Positions 7,799 through 15,020 of a stretch of DNA of 41,494 nt are shown here, piece by piece. The notes under the pieces are model-generated. The model had not been told where the DNA came from. It saw only the letters and a list, made by a program, of their open reading frames with translations, and did not search any database. Position 1 is the first letter of the stretch; every line of letters begins with the position of its first letter. The stretch is taken from contig WJIL01000001.1 in NCBI GenBank assembly GCA_014730275.1, forward strand, positions 1 through 41,494, in the 5' to 3' direction. The stretch comes from Candidatus Lokiarchaeota archaeon (lineage in GTDB: Archaea > Asgardarchaeota > Thorarchaeia > Thorarchaeales > Thorarchaeaceae). The translations under genes and the position numbers were made by a program.

Positions 7799-9532
7799 CT
7801 ATTTCTTCTTCATATAGAAGTAGACAACAATAGCCGCAACGACAAGTGCTCCAGCGCCGACACCGATGATCAATATCAGGTCAACGTCACCTGCTGGTGG
7901 TGCAACACCTGGGAACTCTCTAACGCCGTCGTTGTCCACGTCAATGTAGCCGGCATCATCAAGTATCTGATTCGCCAAATCTACATCTTCCTCGAATATC
8001 CCACCCTCATCATACAGAGTCGGGAAGAATGATTGAGGAATGACGGTATCCGTCTCGGTTCCGTAACCAAGTCTGCCAACCTCGACCAGATAGGTTCTGT
8101 TCATAGCCAAGCTGATTGCTCGACGTACATCGAGATCATCAAAGCCAGGTATGGTCATGTTGAAACCAAGGACATAGTCCCACTGAGAGGTAACGCCGGT
8201 CACTAGATGGAGCTCTTCAGCTTCCTGTATGGTCTGAACGTACGGGCCAAAGACCTCGTATCTTTCAGAATCAGCTTCATCATTTCGCATAGCGAGGATA
8301 CGTGCATCCTGACCTGCGATGACATCAATGCGAATGACGTCGATATATGGCTCGGGGCCCCACCAGTCAGTGTTTCTATTAAGCTCCGTGTACTCGTCAG
8401 GGTCTCGCTCATAGAATTCGAACGGACCTGAACCGACGTGAGCTGTTGTATTTGTGGCGTCATCCCATCGAGCATCATCAGCTGGTATACCTTCACGGAT
8501 ATGCTTGGGGAGGATGTACAGATCACCCAAGATTTGCAGACCGAATGAATACGAATCATCCAATTCAACAGTTACATCTTGGCCACTGATTGTGACATCC
8601 TCGATGTTCTGCATGAATGAATGCGCTATTGCATCCTCTGGTGCATTCTTGTAGTGATAGAAAGTGAAATTCACATCTTGCGGAGTAAGATCCTCTCCAT
8701 CATGCCACTTCACATTTTCACGGATAGTGAATGTGATTTCGGTTCCATCAGTGCTAACACTGAAATCTTCAGCCAGCCAAGGAATAGGTTCAAGATTGTT
8801 GTTGTAGGTGATCAATGTATCGTAGACGAGCATATCGTACCAGTGAGAGCGCTCACTGCGATAGAACATAGGATTGAGTTCGCCTATGTCTGAACCATAA
8901 GCCATTACAAACTCCATGTCTCCGCTTGTATGGTCCTCATCATACATATAGATAGGAGTCTGTGGGTTGAATGCAGTGAATACACCTCCTGGTTTCTTGG
9001 TGTAGTTGACCCACTCTTTGCGGATGGCGTGGGTGTCGTCTGATAGCATTAATGGAATATATGGCATGTTATCAACTGCGTATTGTTGTACCAAGGCCGC
9101 GTTGTCCTCCAGATTGGCAGGAGTAGAGGTCATGAAATCGTCTAATGCGTCATCTACTGTCGCATTGTCTATGCCATAACAGTTGTCGCCCCAGTCTTTT
9201 ATGTTCTCAGAGTGCATTCTCCAATACACATGATCTGGTACGCTGCTATAGCCGTGACTCATTTCATAGAGTTGGAATTGCCTCGGCTCTTGATAGATTC
9301 CTTCATACATAGGACCGTCGTCTTTGATTACGACTTCGATGTCTATGCCGATTTCCTCAAGCAGTGTCTCTATTGCACCACCCGTGTCTACGCTGATATC
9401 GTCCCAACTGAGCACCCAGAGTGGGTATGAAAGCTCAGGTGTGGCATCAGCCTGTGCGTACACTGGAATAGTAGACCAGGGTATGAGTAGAGCTACCGCT
9501 AGTAAGGATAGCATTGCTTTTCTCTTATTCAT
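7799..9532 (-). CDS. ABC importer substrate-binding protein (SBP family 5), apparently circularly permuted, membrane-anchored
   Basis: Extracytoplasmic binding protein for the Dpp/Opp-type importer. Residues 1-27 are a signal peptide and about 551-573 a membrane helix ending in KKK, an anchor common in archaeal binding proteins. The domain order is unusual. Residues about 195-545 match the normal N-terminal part: LNP near 220, YDTL, PWLAEDF, WHDGEDLTPQDV, SGPFEF, then FNMTIPGFDDLDVRRAI, and ILDDAGY near 523-530. There the normal protein would continue into its C-terminal lobe, but here the anchor follows. The missing part appears at residues about 35-185 instead: IETLLEEIGIDIEV, a stretch ending in YAVDNMPYIPLML, then RKEWVNY. 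This reads as a circular permutation within one uninterrupted frame. AAGGAGAT precedes the ATG. Ligand is probably peptide, not provable here. Confidence 0.88.
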   Translation of the reverse strand: MNKRKAMLSLLAVALLIPWSTIPVYAQADATPELSYPLWVLSWDDISVDTGGAIETLLEEIGIDIEVVIKDDGPMYEGIYQEPRQFQLYEMSHGYSSVPDHVYWRMHSENIKDWGDNCYGIDNATVDDALDDFMTSTPANLEDNAALVQQYAVDNMPYIPLMLSDDTHAIRKEWVNYTKKPGGVFTAFNPQTPIYMYDEDHTSGDMEFVMAYGSDIGELNPMFYRSERSHWYDMLVYDTLITYNNNLEPIPWLAEDFSVSTDGTEITFTIRENVKWHDGEDLTPQDVNFTFYHYKNAPEDAIAHSFMQNIEDVTISGQDVTVELDDSYSFGLQILGDLYILPKHIREGIPADDARWDDATNTTAHVGSGPFEFYERDPDEYTELNRNTDWWGPEPYIDVIRIDVIAGQDARILAMRNDEADSERYEVFGPYVQTIQEAEELHLVTGVTSQWDYVLGFNMTIPGFDDLDVRRAISLAMNRTYLVEVGRLGYGTETDTVIPQSFFPTLYDEGGIFEEDVDLANQILDDAGYIDVDNDGVREFPGVAPPAGDVDLILIIGVGAGALVVAAIVVYFYMKKK

Positions 9533-9564
9533 AGATAGGTCAAATCTCCTTCCTCTCTAACTGA

Positions 9565-9582
9565 TAGGAAAGCTATTTCCTA
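9565..9582. promoter_or_regulatory. Palindrome in the binding-protein leader (candidate operator)
   Basis: TAGGAAAGCTATTTCCTA has perfect 7-bp arms around GCTA. It lies between the TATA box and the start codon of the binding-protein gene, starting just downstream of the predicted transcription start. A repressor bound here could block polymerase, or the RNA could fold. Function is inferred from position. Confidence 0.45.
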
Positions 9583-9607
9583 ACCTGTTCCTATTGCATA
9601 TCCTACT

Positions 9608-9615
9608 CTTTAAAG
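9608..9615 (-). promoter_or_regulatory. TATA box for the binding-protein gene
   Basis: On the minus strand CTTTAAAG, preceded by a purine-containing GCGAAG that could act as a BRE, lies about 75 nt upstream of the ATG. The expected start near 9585 leaves a leader of about 50 nt containing the palindrome at 9565-9582 and the AAGGAGAT ribosome site. Confidence 0.55.
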
Positions 9616-9641
9616 CTTCGCTTGAAAATTTCAGTTAGATA

Positions 9642-10415
9642 TTACAAGAATTTCTGAAAAATGAGACGAAAACATATTTGATTAAGAGAAAGCAATCGGG
9701 ACATAGGACGTCCAGATTTTCTAGAATCATTCAAAGTGCCAGATAGAGGGCTTTCCAGAACCAATGGTCGCTTTTGTTTGGTTTCGATACTCTTGTAGAG
9801 AATCACTACCATCTCAGCAAACAGACGTGATCCGACTTCCACTCGAGTTGGCTTCTCAGATGGGGACAGGTTTAGTACAATGGAAGTCGCCTTCACCCAT
9901 GCATCTACACTCGTTTTCTCTTGAGTCATAGTCTCCTGTTGGCGTATGGTTGTGGGTGATCGAGGCAAAAACAAAGATGCTGCGCTCCGGAAAAGAGAGT
10001 TACTCTCGCGGATTTTCTTATTCACAGTCTCCAATTCTTGTTGTTGCGACGTGCGTGAATCGAGCATCTTTCCCACGAAATCACAAATAGCATCCTCCTC
10101 TGCAATAGGAAGGCTATCAGTAGATACAAGATTCACTTCCTCGACTGCGGCTTCAGTGTATCTAGGTCGCCACAGCAGAAGCCACTCGTTGTTATCAGTC
10201 ACTGATGAAAAAAGATACTCATCCAGCAGGCTCGATGCCAGCAATCTATTGGACTCACCAAAAAAATGGACTTCACGAAATGGATACAAAAATGGTTCCG
10301 AAATTACGTATTCTTCAGTTGGTTGCTTTGTGATAAAACCCTTCTTCTTGCAGTTTTGGTGGGCATATGACTCGATGTCGGCAGTATCGAAATCAAAGCC
10401 AGCAAGTATTTCCAA
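9642..10415 (-). CDS. Unrecognised protein; 5' end uncertain
   Basis: I do not recognise this protein. It is 257 residues when read from a TTG at 10415, soluble, without a signal peptide or membrane helix. The middle (about 120-140) is rich in Gln, Glu and Lys and may form a coiled coil. The frame stays open for 31 codons upstream, to a stop at 10509-10511, and that stretch reads like genuine protein (for example LDKALYASFSKTFFEAG) but has no ATG, GTG or TTG. An adjacent frame offers GTG-ACA-GTG at 10501, overlapping the end of the amidohydrolase gene. One additional A in the five-A run at about 10487-10491 would join that start to this frame. So the gene either starts at the TTG or carries a frameshift or sequencing error. 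It probably forms an operon with the amidohydrolase. Confidence 0.55.
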   Translation of the reverse strand: MEILAGFDFDTADIESYAHQNCKKKGFITKQPTEEYVISEPFLYPFREVHFFGESNRLLASSLLDEYLFSSVTDNNEWLLLWRPRYTEAAVEEVNLVSTDSLPIAEEDAICDFVGKMLDSRTSQQQELETVNKKIRESNSLFRSAASLFLPRSPTTIRQQETMTQEKTSVDAWVKATSIVLNLSPSEKPTRVEVGSRLFAEMVVILYKSIETKQKRPLVLESPLSGTLNDSRKSGRPMSRLLSLNQICFRLIFQKFL

Positions 10416-10497
10416 TTCACTAGCACCCGCTTCGAAGAAAGTTTTCGAAAAGGATGCATAAAGAGCTTTGTCCAGTTCCTGTTGCCATTTTTCACTG

Positions 10498-11706
10498 TCA
10501 CACCGCTCTTAGTAACCTCCCCATAAGCATCACATTGTCTATCAAGTCCGGATTACGGAGCGAGCTTATGTCTTTCAGGGGATCAACACCAGGCTTGAGA
10601 ACTAGCAAATCAGCAGACTTGCCCTCTTCCAAGGTTCCGATACTACCCTGAATTGCTAATGATTTGGCAGCATGTAATGTTCCCGCAACGATTGCATCCA
10701 TCTCCGACATGCCGCCCATTTCTACCAGTATCTCTAATTCCTCCATGGAGGATGTTCCAAAAGGAGTATAGGGCATTCCAGAATCGGAACCTAAGACAAT
10801 AGCCAATTCAGCTGAAACAGCTCTTCGCAACCCCGCTTCCATAAGAGGGTAAAGCTCTTTCTCCTTGCGAATCATATGTTCCGGCAGGAGTCCCTCTTCA
10901 TGATGGAGCTGGGACTCGTGATACGTTACGAACGTAGGCATGTACATCGTTCCATGCTCTTTCATGAGTTGGATGTTCTCTTCACTGAGTGGCTGACCGT
11001 GAACTAGCACATCAACCCCTGCACGTATAGTGTTCGCTATGCCTTGGTCTCCATATGCATGCGCGTGAGTCAGAATACCTACTTTGTGAGCTTCTTCAAC
11101 TGCTGCAGCCATTTCTTCAACTGTGAATTGAACATGCATGCTTTCGGTGCTCTCGGAACTGATAGCTCCTGTGGCTGCTAGCTTGATGAAACTGACTCCC
11201 CGTGCTATTTCCTCTCTTGTCGCTCTGCGAACCTCATCCGGACCATCAGCCTCGTTGTAGTCATAAATTGGATCTCTTCCCCCAGTGATTGTAATCATAC
11301 GTCCGCATGGCAATATTCTGGGACCATTGACTAGACCTTTCTCAATCGAATCTCGAATTGCAAAAGGCACCTCACCTCGTGCTGCTGCATCACCAACCGT
11401 GGTTATCCCTGAACGAAGTAGATGTTCTGCAAGCTTAGCTGCCCGAATAGATAGATATTCATCAGACAGCTTCCGACTCTCAGATGGATCTGGTGTTCCA
11501 CCATCGTGGCATAGGTGTACATGTGGATCGATAATCCCAGGCATAATTACACGGTCAGAAAAGTCAAGTTTCTTTGAAGCGCTTTTGGTAGGCTTCTTAG
11601 TCGTGATCTTTGCTATCTTACTTCCCTCAACAAGCAAAAATGCGTCTTCCAAGAGTTTGCCATTTCCAACAATAACGGTTCCAGCACTGATGAGGTAGCT
11701 AGTCAT
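10498..11706 (-). CDS. Metal-dependent amidohydrolase (imidazolonepropionase/Xaa-Pro dipeptidase-like)
   Basis: A cytoplasmic amidohydrolase-superfamily enzyme (PF01979 type) that hydrolyses C-N bonds in a TIM barrel with one or two metals. Visible ligands are DPHVH (His62, His64), a lysine in FIKLAATG that could be carboxylated, HAHAYG, VLVHGQ and the catalytic Asp in VLGSDSGMP. The C-terminal IGTLEEGKSADLLVL segment is the usual small beta-domain closure. At 402 residues it has normal length for the branch containing archaeal and actinobacterial prolidase or arginine-carboxypeptidase-like enzymes, so a dipeptide or N-acyl amino acid substrate is plausible beside a peptide importer; this is inference. 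AGGTGA sits 6 nt before the ATG. Its TGA at 10498-10500 abuts the 5' region of the next gene. Confidence 0.9.
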   Translation of the reverse strand: MTSYLISAGTVIVGNGKLLEDAFLLVEGSKIAKITTKKPTKSASKKLDFSDRVIMPGIIDPHVHLCHDGGTPDPSESRKLSDEYLSIRAAKLAEHLLRSGITTVGDAAARGEVPFAIRDSIEKGLVNGPRILPCGRMITITGGRDPIYDYNEADGPDEVRRATREEIARGVSFIKLAATGAISSESTESMHVQFTVEEMAAAVEEAHKVGILTHAHAYGDQGIANTIRAGVDVLVHGQPLSEENIQLMKEHGTMYMPTFVTYHESQLHHEEGLLPEHMIRKEKELYPLMEAGLRRAVSAELAIVLGSDSGMPYTPFGTSSMEELEILVEMGGMSEMDAIVAGTLHAAKSLAIQGSIGTLEEGKSADLLVLKPGVDPLKDISSLRNPDLIDNVMLMGRLLRAV

Positions 11707-11861
11707 GTCATTTCACCTTTCAAGATTCAAGGGGCTACTTACATTTAAGCCGCCCTATTTGTCTCATAGAGAATCTATTCTTGGAAAGGTGCTGATAAGC
11801 TGAACTCATAACAGATAAAAAGCCATGACCTAAGTGATATTCGCTAGATGAGGGGGTTCAC

Positions 11862-12509
11862 CTGTCCAGTCTATATCGTTTCAATTGGCCTAAGATATGT
11901 GCAAGATGTGGCTCTACCGAGAATCTTTGTGAAGATGTTGTTAAGATAATCAAGGACAAATATGTGTCCAGACCGGGGCCTGATACAGTAAGGAGCGTAG
12001 CATTTCATGCTCGAATCTATTTATGTACGGATTGCGAAATCATTGCAAAAGAGGAGCGGGAAAAGGAAAAATCTGGAGGAACGCAGAAAAGCAGTCAGCT
12101 CTGTATCTTAGCATTGGCAGTTACCATAGTAGGGCCGATTATAGTTACAATAACAGCTCTTACGATTTCAAATGCCAGCATGGCTTTATTTCTATCACTA
12201 GGCATTCAAACCTTGGTTTGGACTCAATGTATGACTGCAAGTCGTTCGAATCAGCGAATCAGTTTCAGCAATCCAAGAAGACTCTATGTAGATTGGGATA
12301 CCAATCACAGGATTACATTTACGAACCGTAAGCTCATGCAAGCCTTCCAAGAAAAGAATCCGAGAACGCGTGTCAAGTACACAGATTCAGTAGTTGAAGA
12401 CAAGCTTGAGTCTGCCACCTTGGGCGATATTTTTGCAGGATGTTGCGCCAGCTTTTTCGGTCTTGGTATAGTATCATGGATTATTCTGTTTCTTGCAGGT
12501 AAATGGTGA
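11862..12509 (+). CDS. Membrane protein with N-terminal zinc-ribbon-like segment, non-ATG start
   Basis: Function unknown. A GTG at 11964 is the first standard start, but the frame is open upstream to a stop at 11835. The upstream part encodes CARC at about residues 13-16 and Cys23, which pair with a downstream CTDC to make a C-x2-C...C-x2-C zinc-ribbon pattern. That argues for a start further upstream. A CTG at 11862 is preceded by GAGGGGG at a 6-nt gap and is the best candidate seen (215 residues). After the ribbon and a Lys/Glu-rich linker there are two hydrophobic helices, a basic soluble stretch, then a third helix near the C-terminus (GCCASFFGLGIVSWIILFLA). It stands alone between minus-strand genes. 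Confidence 0.6.
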   Translation: MSSLYRFNWPKICARCGSTENLCEDVVKIIKDKYVSRPGPDTVRSVAFHARIYLCTDCEIIAKEEREKEKSGGTQKSSQLCILALAVTIVGPIIVTITALTISNASMALFLSLGIQTLVWTQCMTASRSNQRISFSNPRRLYVDWDTNHRITFTNRKLMQAFQEKNPRTRVKYTDSVVEDKLESATLGDIFAGCCASFFGLGIVSWIILFLAGKW

Positions 12510-12658
12510 ATAAAGATGGCTAAACACAGAAATTCAAATCGGGATATGATTCAAATCAGAATCACCATCACAAAGCATCTTTTCTCATTTGCCTTTAGTT
12601 CTAAACAGTAATTCCATGGAAAGCAATTCATATTCCTACCCGGTAGTCCACTCATCGT

Positions 12659-14668
12659 TTAAACTTCACAAGTAGGACACCCACCAGCATAGAGAACTTG
12701 GTTTTCTAGGCAACCGTCCCTGAAGACAGTGATTCCTTTCAGGTCAAGCTCATGAGCAAGGCGAAAAACCTCCTCTACATCCTCAATTGTGGCGTTGTTT
12801 GACAGATTGACGGTTTTGCTTACCGCGTTGTCAACATGATTTTGGAAGGCAGCCTGCATTTTAACGTGCCATTCTGGTCTTATTTCATGAGCTGTTTTGA
12901 AAACGCGCTTAACGTCGTTCGGTATATCTTCGATATCCTGCACCGATCCGGTCTTTGCTATCTTTTGTTCCAAGTCATCGCTCCAGAACCCCCTTTCTTT
13001 TGCAACTTCCTTGAACTTCTGGTTGACCTCAACTAGCTCAGTTCCTTCCGCTAGAATCCTACGATGTGTTATAGCGAAAAGAGGTTCAATCCCACTGCTC
13101 GTTTGTGAAATCAAACTGATACTTCCAGTTGGTGCAATGGTTATCAATGCGGCATTTCTCTTCCACGTGTTTCTTTCTTTCAAATAGGCGAAGTTCTCGA
13201 AGTTACCCCTGATTTTGGCCAGCTCAGCCGAAGCCCGTTCAGCTTTCTGCCGGATGAATGACATTACCCTGTCAGCTAATTCAAGAGCTTCTTCCGAGTC
13301 ATATGGCACACCCAAATCAATAAGCAATTCAGCCCAACCCATGACTCCCAGGCCTATCTTTCTATTTGCTTTTGTCGTCTCCTCGATTTCTTTGATTGGA
13401 TACTTGTTCAGCTCTACAATGTTGTCTAAGAACCGAACACCAAGCTTCGTAACCTCTTCAAGGCGATCCCAGTTGATTTCTCCATCTTCAACCATATTTG
13501 AGAGATTGATACTACCAAGCACGCAGGACTCATAGGGCAAAAGAGGCTGTTCTCCACATGGGTTTGTAGATTCGATCTCCATGCCTTCCAGCGGATGGTC
13601 TCTGTTGATTTGGTCGATAAAAACAATACCAGGATCTCCAGTATTCCAAGCATTATGGCAAACCGAATCGAAAATAGCCCTAGCGCTCATTGGCTTTACA
13701 ACTTCGCCCGTGTGAGGAGAGACAAGGTCGATATCGCCATCCACCTCTAAGGCTTTCATGAATTCGTCGGTAACAGCCACGGAGATATTGAAATTCTGGA
13801 AGGAATTCCTATCAGACTTGCAAGAAATGAAGTCCATTATGTCCGGATGGTCACATCGAAGAATTCCCATGTTAGCTCCCCGCCTCTTTCCGCCCTGTTT
13901 TATTGTGTCGGTTGCAGCGTTATAGATTCGCATGAAAGATATTGGGCCACTTGCGACACCTCCTGTTGAACCGACTGTCGCCCCCTTCTCTCTTAGGCGT
14001 GAAAAGGAAAAGCCTGTTCCTCCACCGGACTTCTGAACCAAAGCCATGTGCTTCAAGGAATCAAAAATCGATTCCATGCTATCCTCTATTGGAAGAACAA
14101 AACAAGCACTGCATTGTCCAAGGGGAGTACCTGCATTGAAAAGCGTCGGGCTATTTGGCATAAACTCAAGATTCGCCATCATCGAATAGAATAGCTGCTC
14201 GTATTGATCCACGTCCGCATCGCTGTCAAATTTCTTCTCGATACCAGCTACAGCCGAAGCGACCCGTTTGAAGAGTTCCGAGGGGGTTTCGGTGGGTTCC
14301 CCATTTTCATTCTTGATGAGATACCGTTTCAGTACAGTAGCAGCATTGGCACCAAAATCCAAATCATCGATGACGCCCATCTTCTGGAGTAGCAATCTTT
14401 CCTCTCTATGCCTTTCGCGGTACTTGATGTATGCCCGTGCTACATCGGTATAACCTCGCAGCATCAGAGTGTCTTCTACAATGTCTTGAATCTCTTCAAT
14501 GTGAATTGTATCGACATCTCGCTCGCGGATAATTCTAACAACTTCGTTGGTTAAACCCGAAACAGGATCCACTTCCACTCCTTGCGATTCAAAGGCACTG
14601 CGTATAGCTTTTTCAATCTTGGAATTGTCAAAATCTACAATCCTTCCATCTCTCTTTTCAACTTTCAA
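12659..14668 (-). CDS. nrdJ: Class II (adenosylcobalamin-dependent) ribonucleoside-diphosphate reductase
   Basis: Makes deoxyribonucleotides using a cobalamin-generated thiyl radical. An ATP-cone (about residues 1-90) precedes the ten-stranded barrel. The radical-Cys motif NPCGE gives Asn369, Cys371 and Glu373; Cys186 in QCSAC is the expected redox partner; APTGSISL is the conserved phosphate loop. The C-terminal CPTC (664-667) is the thioredoxin-exchanging pair. At 669 residues it is compact for NrdJ. I place the start at TTG 14668 because GGGAGG (14676-14681) lies exactly 7 nt upstream; an in-frame ATG at 14689 would put that site inside the gene. No small-subunit gene or glycyl-radical motif is present, supporting class II. 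The need for B12 fits the corrinoid protein near 38.6 kb. Confidence 0.93.
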   Translation of the reverse strand: MKVEKRDGRIVDFDNSKIEKAIRSAFESQGVEVDPVSGLTNEVVRIIRERDVDTIHIEEIQDIVEDTLMLRGYTDVARAYIKYRERHREERLLLQKMGVIDDLDFGANAATVLKRYLIKNENGEPTETPSELFKRVASAVAGIEKKFDSDADVDQYEQLFYSMMANLEFMPNSPTLFNAGTPLGQCSACFVLPIEDSMESIFDSLKHMALVQKSGGGTGFSFSRLREKGATVGSTGGVASGPISFMRIYNAATDTIKQGGKRRGANMGILRCDHPDIMDFISCKSDRNSFQNFNISVAVTDEFMKALEVDGDIDLVSPHTGEVVKPMSARAIFDSVCHNAWNTGDPGIVFIDQINRDHPLEGMEIESTNPCGEQPLLPYESCVLGSINLSNMVEDGEINWDRLEEVTKLGVRFLDNIVELNKYPIKEIEETTKANRKIGLGVMGWAELLIDLGVPYDSEEALELADRVMSFIRQKAERASAELAKIRGNFENFAYLKERNTWKRNAALITIAPTGSISLISQTSSGIEPLFAITHRRILAEGTELVEVNQKFKEVAKERGFWSDDLEQKIAKTGSVQDIEDIPNDVKRVFKTAHEIRPEWHVKMQAAFQNHVDNAVSKTVNLSNNATIEDVEEVFRLAHELDLKGITVFRDGCLENQVLYAGGCPTCEV

Positions 14669-14755
14669 TTTGTTGCCTCCCGGCAGCATTGTACAGTTTG
14701 TGAGTAATCAAAAAGACGCAGCTGCAAAATGCCGATACCGGTTCCATTACGTCTT

Positions 14756-14782
14756 CCGATTTAGGCCTTTTCCCGAAATCGG
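14756..14782. promoter_or_regulatory. Inverted repeat in the nrdJ leader
   Basis: Perfect 7-bp arms CCGATTT and AAATCGG flank 13 nt, about 90 nt upstream of the reductase TTG start. It could be a regulator site or an RNA hairpin. No T-tract follows, so it is unlikely to be a terminator. Confidence 0.3.
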
Positions 14783-14969
14783 ATGCATGACATACTAATG
14801 ATTCAATTTCAGAAATTAGTTATGCTCAGACCTTATGAAGTCCAATATTGTGTTCAAGGTTGTCAAATTTTAAGTACTTAGAAAACGAGTCCGTGCTAAC
14901 AAGATATCATTTTGGGCAACATCTACGTTTTTCCGTCTATGAGTTCGTCTTTTTCTTCTATTCGAATGC

Positions 14970-15012
14970 AAAGAAAAGTGTGGGCGACATTGCCTAGGAG
15001 TGCAATGCCACC
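14970..15012 (-). terminator. Hairpin plus T-tract terminator after the large surface-protein gene
   Basis: On the minus strand an 11-bp stem GGTGGCATTGC / GCAATGTCGCC (two G-U pairs) with an 8-nt loop begins 8 nt after the stop codon, and TTTTCTTT follows shortly after. It would end the surface-protein transcript before nrdJ. Confidence 0.7.
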
Positions 15013-15020
15013 AGTCTGCA

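Larger units (their letters stand above)
14669..15020. other. Intergenic region: nrdJ leader and upstream terminator
   Basis: These 352 bp carry no convincing gene. From the surface-protein side there is a terminator hairpin (14970-15012). A TATA-like ACTTAAAATT lies on the minus strand near 14866-14875, about 200 nt upstream of the reductase start, which would give a long leader. Within that leader is a 7-bp inverted repeat, CCGATTT / AAATCGG, at 14756-14782 with a 13-nt loop. I see no cobalamin-riboswitch-like layout, but could not test this by covariance search. Confidence 0.5.

Noticed and set aside
12235-12270. tRNA-like TTCGAATC sequence
   Set aside because: It lies within the membrane-protein coding frame and no cloverleaf arms could be matched around it.
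12516-12611. 31-codon ORF just after the zinc-ribbon membrane-protein gene, with GGTGA before its ATG
   Set aside because: The product is basic and low in recognisable structure, the ribosome site overlaps the end of the preceding gene, and there is no promoter or conserved feature to support it.
14669-14866. Cobalamin riboswitch in front of the B12-dependent ribonucleotide reductase
   Set aside because: No B12-box-like conserved core was seen, and such riboswitches are not expected in archaea. Only a simple 7-bp inverted repeat is present.
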